A DNA stretch of 64,000 nucleotides from Schistocerca nitens (taxonomy: Eukaryota > Arthropoda > Insecta > Orthoptera > Acrididae), in NCBI RefSeq assembly GCF_023898315.1, contig NC_064622.1, positions 175,480,178 through 175,544,177 on the forward strand, written 5' to 3'. A model generated the notes under the pieces. The model worked only from the letters and a program-made list of their open reading frames with translations, ran no database searches and was not told the origin of the DNA. This document shows, piece after piece, positions 11,985 to 22,600 of this stretch; position 1 is the first letter of the stretch, and each line of letters starts with the position of its first letter. The position numbers were made by a program, and so were the translations under genes.

Positions 11985-13310
11985 TCACTTCTACATCTAC
12001 GCGATTGCTCTGCTATTCACAATTAAGTGCCTGGCAGAGGGTTCAATGAACCACCTTCAAGCTGTCTCTCTACCGTTCCACTCTTGAATGAAGCACGGGA
12101 AAAACAAGCGCTTTTTCTGTACAAGCCCCGATTTCTCTTATTTTATAGTGATGAGCATTTCTCCCTATGTAGATGGGTGCCAACAGAATGTTTTAGCAAT
12201 CGGAGGAGAAAAATGGTGATTGAAATTTCATGAGAAGATCCCGTCGCAGCGAAAAACGCCTTTGTTTTAATGATTGCCACTCCAATTCACATGTCATGTC
12301 TGCGGAACTATCTCCTCTATTTTGCGATAGTATAAAACAAGCTGTCCTTCTTTGAATTCTTTAAATATCATCCGTCAGTCCCACCTGATACGGATCCCAC
12401 AGCAATACTCCAGAACAGGGCGGACAAGTGTAGTGTAAGCAGTCTAGTAGATCTGTTGCACACTCTAAGTGTTCTGTCAACGAATCGCAGTCTTTGTTTT
12501 GCTCTACCCACAACATTATCTATGTGATTGTTCCAATTTTGCAAATGTAATTCCTAAGTATTTAGTTGAATTTACAGCCTTCAGATTTGTGTGACTTATC
12601 ATGTAATCAAAATTCAGCCAATTTAGTACTCATGTGAATAACTTCACACTTTTCTTTATTCAGGGTCAATTGCCACTTTTTGCACCGTACAGATATCTTA
12701 CCTAAATCATTTTGCAATTCATTTTGGTCATCTGACGACTTTGTAAGACTGTTTCATTGCGCAAATAATCCAAGAAGGCTACTCAGATTGTCTCCTGTCG
12801 TTAATATAGATCAGGAACAACAGAGGGCTTATAACACTTCCTTGGGGAATGCTGGATATTACTTCTGTTTTACTTGATGACTTTCCATCTATTACTATGA
12901 ACAGTGATCTTTCTGACAGGAAATCATGAATCTAGTCACAAAAGTGAGGCGATATTCCATAGGCACACAGTGTGGTTAGAGGATGCTTGTGAGGAATGGT
13001 GTCGAAAGCCCTCTGAAAATCTAAAAATATGGAGTCAATTTGACATCCTCTGTCGATAGCACTCATTACTTCATCAGTATAAAGAGCTAGTTGTGTTCCA
13101 CAAGAACGATATTTTCTGAATCCGTGCTGACTTGTCTGTTAGTAAATCGTTTTCTTCGAGGTACTTCATAATGTTCGAATACAGTATATGTTCCAAAACC
13201 CTACTGCAAATCGACGTTAGTGATATGGGCCTATAATTCAGCAGATTACTCCTATTTCCATTTTGGGCATTGGTGTGTCTTGAGTAACTTTCAAGTCTAA
13301 TCTTTCAGAA
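11985..13310 (-). mobile_element. LINE fragment with RT (family also at 49773-55723)
   Basis: Near 12860-12800 the minus strand reads SIPQGSVISPLLFLIYIND, a diagnostic RT block. The following sequence corresponds to the active-site and thumb regions in broken frames. The plus-strand end, beginning GTGCCTGGCAGAGGGTTCAATG at about 12026, is the element's 3' end. The same sequence is found at 49773-50056 and 54053-55723. The 5' part is missing beyond about 13310. It is a 5'-truncated, dead copy of a Jockey/CR1-like LINE. Confidence 0.75.
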
Positions 13311-13432
13311 ACATTGCAAAATAGTTATGAACCAAAGGAAAGTAAGTGCATAATTCTAATGAGTTCCATGCACCATGAGAAACAGATGAAACAACTGGAG
13401 AAGAAATGAAGTATGAGATGATAACCCAGTAA

Positions 13433-13558
13433 GATGTATACCATCTTTGTACTTCTAAATGAAACTTTAAATGCAATTGACAATAAAGAGCATATTTCTG
13501 CAATTTTTCTAATTGTCCCAAAGGTATTTAATGTCATAAGCCAGGACCTCTTGCTCAT
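13433..13558 (+). mobile_element. LINE RT fragment, left half of an interrupted copy
   Basis: The plus-strand frame reads NETLNAIDNKEHISAIFL..., closely parallel to the RT block NEALNALDKKEHIAAIFLDL of the LINE at 50060-54052. The expected DLSKAFD has decayed to IVPKVFN. The match stops at about 13558 and the same RT resumes at 17009 after the transposon. Confidence 0.72.
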
Positions 13559-13589
13559 GGATCATTCCACCTCAAAGGAACCAATATTT

Positions 13590-14243
13590 AGAAATGTCCC
13601 CACTCTACCGTCTCCAATCCTATGTTTTATATGGCCTTTGATGGTTATACACCGAGTTTCAGCCCAGTATCCTCAGTGTTTGAATTTTTAGGGGATTTTA
13701 AAGACAGACTACTCACCTTCACATAACATATGAGGGCGCAAATGTGCCAAATTTGTTAGGCTTTTTAAATAGTTGTAGCAAACATCTGTTGATTTTCTTT
13801 TACATAGACAACTTTTTACACTGTAACACACCATGGCAAAAATTAGGTATTTAGCCACACCTAAATATAGATATAAGCCTCCTAAATGGCTAAAAAAATT
13901 CATCACATTATTCTGAGAGCCAAGGTTTGACCGACAGTTGCTACTTTTCATATGAGCCAATCATACCAAAATGTCAAAGAGTTATTCCTACCTACGATAC
14001 CTATATATGGATCAGATTTAATTAACATTGGATGCCTAGATGAAAAGATAGGCATCTGCAAAGTTGGCAAAGATTTTCTATATGCAAATTTTAGGGTACT
14101 TTTGGGTGGAGTAGGGAGGGGCAATATCTCAACTGTGCCTTGTTATATCATTACTTTCTTGCCACAGATGAAAAAAGCATGCTTTAAGCTTTGAAAGATA
14201 TATTGTTTAATTTCTGGATCTTGCTTATTGATGAGTAAGAATA
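13590..14243 (+). repeat. left long inverted repeat
   Basis: Pairs with 16187-16868 in inverse orientation. Marker blocks are GAATTTTTAGGGG near 13682, AACATTGGATGCCTAGATGA near 14025 and TATTGTTTAATTTCTGGATC near 14202. It lacks the long G and C runs found in the right arm. Confidence 0.8.
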
Positions 14244-14860
14244 CCTATCAAAGGTAGGGAAAATGGACTATCAATAAATACAAAAAATTAATACTATTTG
14301 AAGTAAATCAAAGACGTGTAATTGTAGTATTAAAATTTGCCTATGGTTTAGAAATGTAACTACACTAATAAGAAGTATTTTACATTGTTTTACAGTATAG
14401 AATATAAATACAATAAAACCTCAGAAAATGCTTTTAAGATTATAAAATCTAGATCATCATAATGGAATGATATGTTGCTTTAGAATGTTTTAACCCTACA
14501 ACACATGATGGTGCATATATGCATTGTCACTTAGTTTCCATCGGCCTCGGCATTATAAAGCAGTAGTAGTTTTTTTAAGGCTCTATCTTCACAACAGTAA
14601 TACATTACTGGAATCACCTCTTTCAATAGTTGCTTTCATAATTGGCAATTTTCACAGTGTCGATGTTCTGTGCGGTGTAATCTTCAATGTTGATGTTGCA
14701 CAATCTTATTGTTGAGTAGTGTTTGAATAATCAGTAATCATTGTTGTAGGTGAAGTTAAGCACTAAAGCAATGTTTTGATAGCCTCATTTGTATATTTTA
14801 TATACAACCAAGACTGAATATGCTACGCTTCAAACCTGGATATTCCTGAGCTTTCACAAT
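14243..14860. other. transposon interior without recognisable coding sequence
   Basis: AT-rich sequence between the left inverted repeat and the transposase-like frames. A 63-codon frame at 14524-14715 shows no domain I recognise; it could be a decayed N-terminal exon of the transposase. Confidence 0.4.
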
Positions 14861-14869
14861 TGCTTGCTG

Positions 14870-15990
14870 ACGTAAAACTATTGTATGAAATTTGTACCAG
14901 ATGTAGACTTGGAGTGGCCGAAAGAGAATCATTCCACCATTAATTATATTGAAGGATTTTGCTGACAATTAATAATTTGTTGTTCAAAATACCGTGAAAT
15001 GATTTCATTAGGAGAATAATCAGGCCACACTACATTCATTTGTTGTCTATTTTGGTGTCAAAGAATGACAGAGTATTAGCAATTTATGATCAGCAACTGT
15101 CTTTGTCATGATACCAATATTGCCCATGCTTTTCAAAGAAAGTTAATAGCACATTTAAAGACAAAGACTGAAAACATTAAGAACATTTATTATTTTAGTG
15201 ATGGTTCAGCTGCTCAGCATAAGAATTTCAACTATTTCATCAATTTATGTCTGCACGAAAAGGATTTCGGCATCACTGCCGAATGGAATTTTTCTGGAGC
15301 AAGCCACAGTAAATTGCTTGTGATGGCATTGGGGGAACATCAAAAAGACTAGCATTCTGTGCTAGTCTACAGAGGCCCTTAGATGAATCCATATGATTTG
15401 TTCAAATTCTGTGAAGATAGTATTCCAGGCATAAAGTTTTTTTTTTGTAGGCCTACTACAAGATAGTATTCCAGGCATAAAGTTTTTTTTTATGTACGCC
15501 TACTACAAGAAGCAACTGAAAAAATTCAGCCTGATCAAGAAACAATGCTCACCATGTAACTTAAAATATCTGGAACAAGAGAAAAACCATCAATTTAAGA
15601 TAATTAATTGCAATCAGCTCAGAGTAAGCAGTTTTTCCAATGATGCTACATCATTCACAGTTAATGCCTTCGAAGCAAATGATGAAATTCCAGCAATCTC
15701 AATTGCAAGTTTACAACCAGGACAATATGGTGCATTTATGTTTGACAATTTTTGTGGGTTGTAAATGTGTGTTAAGTTTCATGTGAATAACAAGATGTTC
15801 TCGTCAGCTTTGTGCAACCACACAGTTCTGCTCATTCCTTCCACTGCCCAACCCCTAAAGACACTTGCTGGATTGTGGGGCAAGATATTTTCATGACTTT
15901 AGATACCCCACCAACATCATTATCAGGAAGACAATACAGTTATCCACAAGCTGTCCTTGATAAAATTGTAGAACTGTTTAACCAAAAATG
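14870..15990 (+). pseudogene. relic transposase-like gene of the long-inverted-repeat element
   Basis: Frame 15086-15352 (88 codons) reads YYFSDGSAAQHKNFNYFINL then AEWNFSGASHSK. These blocks resemble a family of arthropod transposase-like proteins in which an SDG(S/A)...(Q/H)xKN motif is followed by an (F/T)xxHGK motif. Frame 15492-15764 continues it. A third frame from about 15793 reads DVLVSFVQPH and later SGRQYSYP, matching the family C-terminus. At least two frameshifts and a 46-bp tandem duplication (15416-15508) break the gene, and HGK is changed to HSK. A homologous minus-strand relic is at 21870-23800. A DDE/RNase H-fold role is inference; I cannot name the superfamily. Confidence 0.55.
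15416..15508 (+). repeat. 46/47-bp tandem duplication in the transposase relic
   Basis: The unit beginning GATAGTATTCCAGGCATAAA and ending CTACTACAA occurs at 15416-15461 and again at 15462-15508. The two copies differ by a few bases in and after the T-run. It shifts the frame of the transposase-like gene. Confidence 0.9.
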
Positions 15991-16186
15991 AAGCTGACTC
16001 TTTATTATTTCTGTTTTGGAAATTTGCTGTATTTGTGTATTATACTTAATTTTATGGCATGTGTTTAAGAAATGTCTGAAACTGATTTATATACTTGAAT
16101 AAAAAAAAATAATTATGGGACTTAATGAGCAAAATATTTCATTTTTCAATCTTCTTTAAGTGCTAAAATAATAATTTTTAAAAAAA

Positions 16187-16868
16187 TACTCATACTCATC
16201 AAAATACAAGATCCATAAATTAAACAATATAGCTTTCAAAGCTTAAAGCATGCTCTTTTCATCTATAGCAATGGAGGGGGGGGGGGGGGGGGGGAGAGGA
16301 TTGAACAAGACACATTTGACATACTGCACCCCCCCCCCCCCAAAAAAACCCTAAAATTTGCACACAGAAAATTCTGGCTAATTTTGCAGATGCATATCTT
16401 TTCATCTAGGCATCCAATGTTAATTAAATTTGATCCATATATAGGCATCATGGGTAGAAATAATTCTGTTAAGTTTTGGTGTGATTGGTTCATATGGTAA
16501 GCAGCACAAACCTTAGCTCTCAGAATAGTGCAACAAATTTTCTCACCACTTCAGAGGCTTGTATCTATATTCAGGTGTGCCTAAATCCCTAATTTTTGCA
16601 ATTGTGTGATACAGAAAAAAATTTGCCTGTGTATATTAAAGATAATGACCAAATGTTTGCTAGAACTTTCAAAAAAAAAAAAAAGCCTAGCAGATTTGGT
16701 ACATTCGCACTTAAATATGTGATGTGAAGATGAGAAGCCTCTCTTTAAAAGCCCCTAAAAATTCAACCACTGAAGACACCGATCTGAAATTTGGTATATA
16801 ACCATCGAAGACTATAAAGAACTTTCACACCAAACTTCATTAGATTTGGAGAGGTCAATTGGGGATGA
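16187..16868 (-). repeat. right long inverted repeat, with G19 and C13 runs
   Basis: Inverse homologue of 13590-14243. It carries a run of 19 Gs (16276-16294) and 13 Cs (16329-16341) at positions where the left arm has mixed G-rich sequence (GGGTGGAGTAGGGAGGGG). Confidence 0.8.
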
Positions 16869-16869
16869 A

Positions 16870-17008
16870 ACTGCTGTTGCTTCCAGTGCAGCTTCAGCTG
16901 CCAGAGGCTGCAGTCGTGCACGCGCTTGTGTGTGTCGCCTGTTTTCGACAAAGGCCTTGTTGGATGAAATCTTCTACTGTGACAGTCTTTTTGTTGTGAC
17001 TGTGTTCT
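16870..17008 (+). mobile_element. SINE-like fragment
   Basis: Shares the GT-rich block, the AAGGCCTTGTTGG motif and the GTGACAGTCTTTTTGTTGTG block with the elements at 4942-5191 and 63290-63430. It fills the gap between the transposon's right end and the resumed LINE RT. Confidence 0.55.
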
Positions 17009-17395
17009 TAAGTATGGCATATCACAAGGCTCCATTTTGGGACTACTTTTGTTTTTGCTCTACATAAATGATCTGGAACCAGCCAGCCCACATCACAAGT
17101 ATATTAAATTTGCTGATGACACAAACGTGTTAGTCAAAGGAGCAACTGAACAACAGCTGCAACATGAAATCAATACTTCACCTCAGATATTACAAACTGG
17201 TTCTCAGCAAATAATCTAATAACAAATATTAAAAGAAAAAGTTACCATAAATCTACTTACAGTACAGAATAAGCACCCATTAAACCCAACCTGCAGAATT
17301 ACCAGAAAGTTGGAAAATGTAAATGCTACAAAGTTTCTTGGTCTATGGATCCGGGAGGATCTGAGATGGGTAATCAATAAACAAACACCATTTGT
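17009..17395 (+). mobile_element. LINE RT fragment, right half of the interrupted copy
   Basis: The sequence encodes a GISQGSILG-like block, LLYINDLEPA and KFADDTNVLVKGATEQQLQ, the catalytic FADD box of an RT. It closely parallels 52800-52980 of the CR1-like LINE. It continues the copy that starts at 13433 and fades out after 17390. Confidence 0.75.
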
Positions 17396-18010
17396 TACTA
17401 TACAAAAATTCTATCATGCTGCACATCAAAGTAAACAACAAAAAATTCGTACTTTGCCAAAGCAGAAGCCCTACTGTGATACAGCATAATCTTCTGGTGA
17501 AACTCAAGTGCTAAAACAGTTGTTTCACAATGCAAAAGAGAAATGTATTGGAAAGGGCAGTTCCCAGAAGTACATGCATAAAGAACCAGAATATCATATA
17601 AATCATTTTCATCATGATGTATAAACTGTAAATATCTTTTAACTTTCAAATGTGTGTATCATACAAAAATCTGCAGTTGTAAACTATTATCACAAACACA
17701 CTGCAAAACTATAAACTTTTTAAACTACATTAATTGTGCTAAATTCATAAGTAGAGTATGACAAAGTGTACATCTGTGTCTTTTGTGGAAAAAAAGATGA
17801 TGTAAACTATGATCACCGATGCGGTAACAATGGTACACATATACTGCTTTTTCGTGTTCTTGGTAGTAGCAGCCATCCACTTCTTGTGGTTCAATCACAG
17901 TATGAATTAAACAGATTACGTACAATTGTGAGTATGTAATAATTTGCTTCGAGCTTCTTGTATATGCACTCCTATATATTTGTAATCGATACTCAACCAA
18001 AAGGAGAGAA
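17396..18010. other. unassigned AT-rich stretch
   Basis: Two minus-strand open frames (17398-17649, 17725-18042) show no recognisable domain. The end of the stretch may belong with the Cys-rich frame that follows, because the plus-strand frame is open a little upstream of its first Met. Confidence 0.4.
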
Positions 18011-18019
18011 TTTCTGAAA

Positions 18020-18256
18020 ATGCTTGGAAAGAGACCAGTCAATCGTCAATTACTTCGGAGAGATGACAAACTCAAAAAATCCGTGGACAGACTATCCGAG
18101 CAGCTAAAAGATGAAAGTGTGAAGCAAAATGCGGTGACTAATAAGAGAATTCAGTGCTGCGAGTGTAATTATAGGTCACTGTGTGTTTTTTACAAATGCT
18201 CCAAGTTTGTGTGTCTCAAAAAAAAAAATCCAGTTTCATTTAAAATGACTGCATGA
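18020..18256 (+). pseudogene. short Lys/Cys-rich frame, possibly a piggyBac-type C-terminus
   Basis: A 78-codon frame has a basic, heptad-like N-terminal half (DDKLKKSVDRLSEQLKDES) and then paired cysteines (CCECNYRSLC, later YKCSKF). A basic segment followed by spaced CxxC pairs recalls the C-terminal Cys-rich domain of piggyBac transposases, but the match is weak and no catalytic core is present nearby. It ends about 650 bp upstream of the heat shock element. It could equally be an exon of an unrelated gene. Confidence 0.3.
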
Positions 18257-18910
18257 TGTAGCTTTATGCGTTACAGATAAATGTTAAAAAGAAATTGCAG
18301 AGACACTCAGTTAACTTACAAGTTTTCTTTCGTGGTTTATACTTAAGTCTCCGTGCTACCCGAATGTGATTTTCTTAAATTTTTGCCATTACGCAGTTCT
18401 TGTGAAACAATAACATAGCGTTAATTCGATTTTCACATTGTCATGCAATATTCACACTTCGTAATCATTGTGTTCTTGAACGTAAATGTTGGACTTATTT
18501 TCTAATTGCATTAGTAAAATAAACAAAAATTTACTATAATATATGTATACACAACATAATTAAATAAGACGCCTTTAGTTATCAACAACAACGCGTGATA
18601 CAAAACAATTATTCGTAATTACTTACAATGGTTAGATATACGCCTCTTAGATAGCAAAGGTTTTCAGAATGACTATATCCTTGTATTATAATTCATTTAG
18701 GAATCCTTAATGGGCCTATAGCATAAGACAAAACCCTACCTCGCCAGTTAGAAGTACGGCCTTACAATAAAACCTTAACAGAATAGGATACAAGCAAGTT
18801 CCGGGCTCCCGCCACTATTCAAAACACAGAGTTAACGACATCGATAGCTCGAAAACACTGCAAAGAGCTTGATCTTTCCAGACGGCTCCGCCCATTTGGA
18901 TGTCAGAGGT
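18257..18910. other. 5' flank of the small heat shock gene
   Basis: Intergenic, becoming less AT-rich toward the promoter. It includes a GC-box-like CTCCGCCC at about 18887-18894 and imperfect heat-shock-element half-sites near 18848-18880. Nothing else is recognised. Confidence 0.45.
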
Positions 18911-18950
18911 GTCGAGAACATTCTCGTACAAAGCCGCTGGATATTTAAAA
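18911..18950 (+). promoter_or_regulatory. heat shock element and TATA box
   Basis: A perfect 14-bp palindrome CGAGAACATTCTCG (18913-18926) contains GAAnnTTC, the core of an HSF binding site, with degenerate outer units (GTC upstream, GTA downstream). A TATA-type box TATTTAAAA lies at 18942-18950. This order and spacing are typical of heat-inducible insect promoters. HSF control is inferred from the motif. Confidence 0.8.
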
Positions 18951-18971
18951 GCGCCGACTACGCGTAAGTAC

Positions 18972-19057
18972 ATCGCAGATCGAAGTTGTGTGTGCGAGTG
19001 TGAGATACGTACTACGTCGTTTCTCCTGCTCTGATTGTTGTGGTTCTTAACAGAAAG
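18972..19057 (+). other. non-coding first exon (5' UTR) of the small heat shock gene
   Basis: Transcription is expected about 25-30 bp after the TATA box, near 18972. A strong donor follows at AAAG|GTAAGG (exon end 19057). The next acceptor, CTCCTCAG, ends at 19696, immediately before the ATG of the coding sequence, giving a 639-bp intron in the leader. The exact start site is an estimate. Confidence 0.6.
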
Positions 19058-19696
19058 GTAAGGGCTTTATGTAATTCGCAGATGTGGGTTTGTTTTAATA
19101 GTTAGCGCTATCTTACAAGCACACATGTTTGTCGCTGATAAATTTATTATTTGAGAATTTTATTCTCATTGTGAGAAGTGCAGTTGTGTTGAAGGGAAAC
19201 GGTATGGTTATTAAGTTCGTCAATTTCTCGAATGATCGTAGTGTTCTAAATTTAAGCGTAATTTGAAGAAACTTGTTGCTCAGCCGCGAAAGAAATGTAA
19301 CTGAATATTTCAAATTAGAGAAGTAATTTAGTTTTCAAACATTAGAATAGTTTCCAAACAACGATCAGCGAAGATATGTGTGGTCGCCTTTAAAAATTAA
19401 TACTGGAAAGATGAAGTACACTGAATGTAATATTGTATGTACATGTTAATTTACGTAGGCCTTAAAACCTTCAAGATAACTAGCGCTTTTCCTGGAATGT
19501 GAGGAAACTTCCTTGATCAGACGAAGGGGTATGTGGTTTGTTAAAAGATGATTTTGGAAAAAGCGCAAATTACGCGTGGTTGCATCGTGCGATGAAATAA
19601 ATAAATTTATTATGAATAGACGGGGTATAATTCGATTGGCGTATGTGTAAATAACTTACCTGCTGTGGTCTTATTAAATTTTTTTTCTCTCCTCAG

Positions 19697-22600
19697 ATGG
19701 CCCTTGTTCGTGAACTATTCGACGAACTAAATCGCCCAATGTATCTGTTTGATCAGAATTTTGGGCTTGGGATGTTGGGTGATGACCTACTGATGCCACG
19801 CACAGCTACAGTGCCTTTGCTGTCTGGTTACTACCGTCCGTGGCGTCATGTTGCAACGAGGCACAGCGGTACATCAAACATTCAGAATACAAAAAGCGAT
19901 TTTAAGGTGTGGAACTCGATTGTTAGTTGTTAATGACCATCTTTAGTTGAAATTGGCCCACACTGAGTAGAAACTTGCTTTGTCTGTTTGTTACAGGTGA
20001 GTCTTGATGTGCAGCAATTCAAGCCAGAGGAAATAAATGTTAAAATGGTTGACGATTTCGTCGTCGTTGAAGGAAAACACGAGGAGAGACAGGATGAGCA
20101 CGGTTTTATTTCCAGACAGTTTACTCGCAGATACAAGCTACCAAATGATGTTGAACCAGAGGCAGTAACGTCAAAACTTTCCTCTGATGGTGTTCTTACC
20201 ATTACAGCTCCAAAGAAGGTAAGTTGTTTTTGTATGCTCTGTTTTCATCACAATGTGTAACATGTCTTTCTGTTGCGTGGGGCTAGGAATGCTTTCTTTT
20301 TCGTATGTAACTGTCTTGATTTTTATCTATCACAAATACTATCAGGAATAAAAAAAATGTAAAAATAATTTATAGGGTCGTGCAGGTTTTTGTGGATATA
20401 ACGTTTCGTACGTGTCACAATAAGAAAATCTATTAAATCTGAGTACAGAATGGTTAAATCAGTCAAAAGTTATGAATTTTTAAGAGACTGCTCAAAGACA
20501 TCAACTGGATAGATAGTTGAAATACTTCTGACTCAAATGGAAAATACAGAGGTTTCGTAAATAAAGTTACTTCCGCTAGTTTTTCCCGAAAGGGAACTCA
20601 AATCAGGCAGAAGCCTAAAAATAAACCATGGGTTGCACAAGGAATAAAAATATTATTTGGGAAAAAAAGGAGACTTTGTTTACTCCATAGGAACAGCTCT
20701 GATATTAGCATTGTTTTACATTATAAAGAAAACTTATGTTGCAACCTATTGATTGAATACACTGTTACTTACAACTTGGGGGCTATCATGTTTGGCAAAC
20801 TTTGCAATGGAGTATTTGAGACCAGTCTTTACGAACAACTTCTGTAAAATGTCAGTGACATTCATGTCTCCCAAAGAAGTAGCAGCCTTCATAAAATTAA
20901 GTATCTCGTTAAGCTTCTGACAGCAAATAATGTATTATTGTAGTTCTGGTTTCTTAATGGTTCTGACAAGGGAAAAGCTATGTACACATACATTGAGAAT
21001 GTACTTAATTCATTAGATAACAAAGTAGAGGCTACTGGCATTTTATGTGGCCTGTCAAAATCCTTCGATTTTGACTCACAGCGTTCTCTTACATAAATTA
21101 AGTCTTTGGTGTCACTGGCACTGCTGTGAAAAGTCTGAGTCATATCTAACGGGGAAATAAAGGATGTCATTGTGACCTACCTGGGCAGTAAGCAGTCTGC
21201 CTTTAATATCTGATTGGGAATTAATTACATGTAGTATTCAACATTCCATCTTGGGTCCATTGCTTTTTCTTGTTTGCATTAATGACCTCTTACTTGTTCC
21301 GTTTCTAGATAAGTTTGTTTTGTTTGCAGATGATATATACGTTACATGTAGAAATGGCTAGTGATAAAACTTTTCACTGACATTGATAAATGGTTAGAGC
21401 TAATTCAATGTCATTGAACTTTGAAAAGATGCACTATATGTCCTTCAAAACCTATAAGGCATAGTCCAATGAATTCAGGTAGACTAGGAAAAAAATTTAC
21501 CTTCATAGTCTTGAATGTTACTAAATTTACCATATGTTAAAATGAAACACGAAGAAACACATTTTCGCTTTCACCAAAAAAATTTCTGCTCAGAGATACA
21601 GCCCTCCAAAGATGACATTGTGCACACCATTTTTGAAGATGTGAAGTTTGGCAAAAATTTTAAAATCCTGTATATCTGGAACAGTTCTAGATTCCCCCCC
21701 CCCACCCCCCTTATTCTTCCAAAAGTCAATCCATAATTTTACCATACAGTTCAAACCTGCTTCATTATCACATAACAGGCTCATAAAAATCAAAACCTAG
21801 CCTTACTTAACATTAACATAATTTTAGTTTTGAAGGATGAGAAAGAGACTCTTAAAATGTGTTCCACTGCTTCAGTGTCTTCCTTTGACATTTTGATGCC
21901 TTCCTGTTAAAACAGTAGGAACTGGAGCACTTCGAAATTTAAAAACATAGTGAACAGACTCATGGCATTCTTGCTGCCCTTCAGCTTGAAACCTGTATCC
22001 AGCAGCTGCTGCTCCATGTGGTAGCATCAAGTTCACTACAATTTCGTTTAACTCATAACTGGTCTCTGCAATCCACCAGTCACAGTTGTACACACACGCC
22101 TCAGACATCATCCTCATATTGTGAATCTGAATATTATTCTGCTGTTTCTGATGTGTTAGCCAAACGAACAAAATTTCTTCTTTCTCCCTCTTTAAAGTGC
22201 GAGCAATATGAGTTCTCCCATAACTTAGTCCAAAAAATGCGTTTTCTGAATTCATTTCAAAGGAGTACTTTGTTTGGGCCATCCCCCCCCCCCCCCCCTC
22301 CGCTCACAGAATTCTTAGATTTCCTCCTTCGACAAATGAATGAGGGCTGTGAATGCTTTCCCATGACCAGTTGCACTGTATACATAGTCAGTTGGCACAA
22401 GCACCTTACTCAATTCAAACAGCTGGTAACGATTTTTAAAATGACTTGGAGCACCATCAGAAATAATGATCCCTGCCCCTGTTTGCAGTTGAAGAATTTT
22501 TTGCATTGCTAGCCTACATGTGCCGAGTCATGTCATATGTCATCACTTAACTGCAACACTTGTGGTCTGGGTTTAAAAATGTCACTCCTTAAAAATTGAA

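Larger units (their letters stand above)
13590..16868 (+). mobile_element. 3.3-kb DNA transposon with long terminal inverted repeats
   Basis: About 0.65 kb at the left (13590-14243) is the reverse complement of about 0.68 kb at the right (16187-16868). Both arms can be translated as the same peptide block (GCLDEKI...; left plus strand, right minus strand), which makes the homology obvious. Between them lies a broken transposase-like gene on the plus strand. The element interrupts a LINE RT, so it is younger than that LINE copy. The outer ends are diffuse: the left end may start as far out as 13559, and the right end is abutted by a SINE fragment. I could not define a target duplication. Confidence 0.75.

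Noticed and set aside
17725-18042. 105-codon minus-strand frame near the Hsp promoter as a divergent gene
   Set aside because: No domain, no start context, and it overlaps the plus-strand Cys-rich frame; it looks like chance in AT-rich DNA.
22018-22512. Plus-strand frame of 164 codons
   Set aside because: Antisense to the transposase-like relic, which has the recognisable motifs; the frame also passes through a C16 run.
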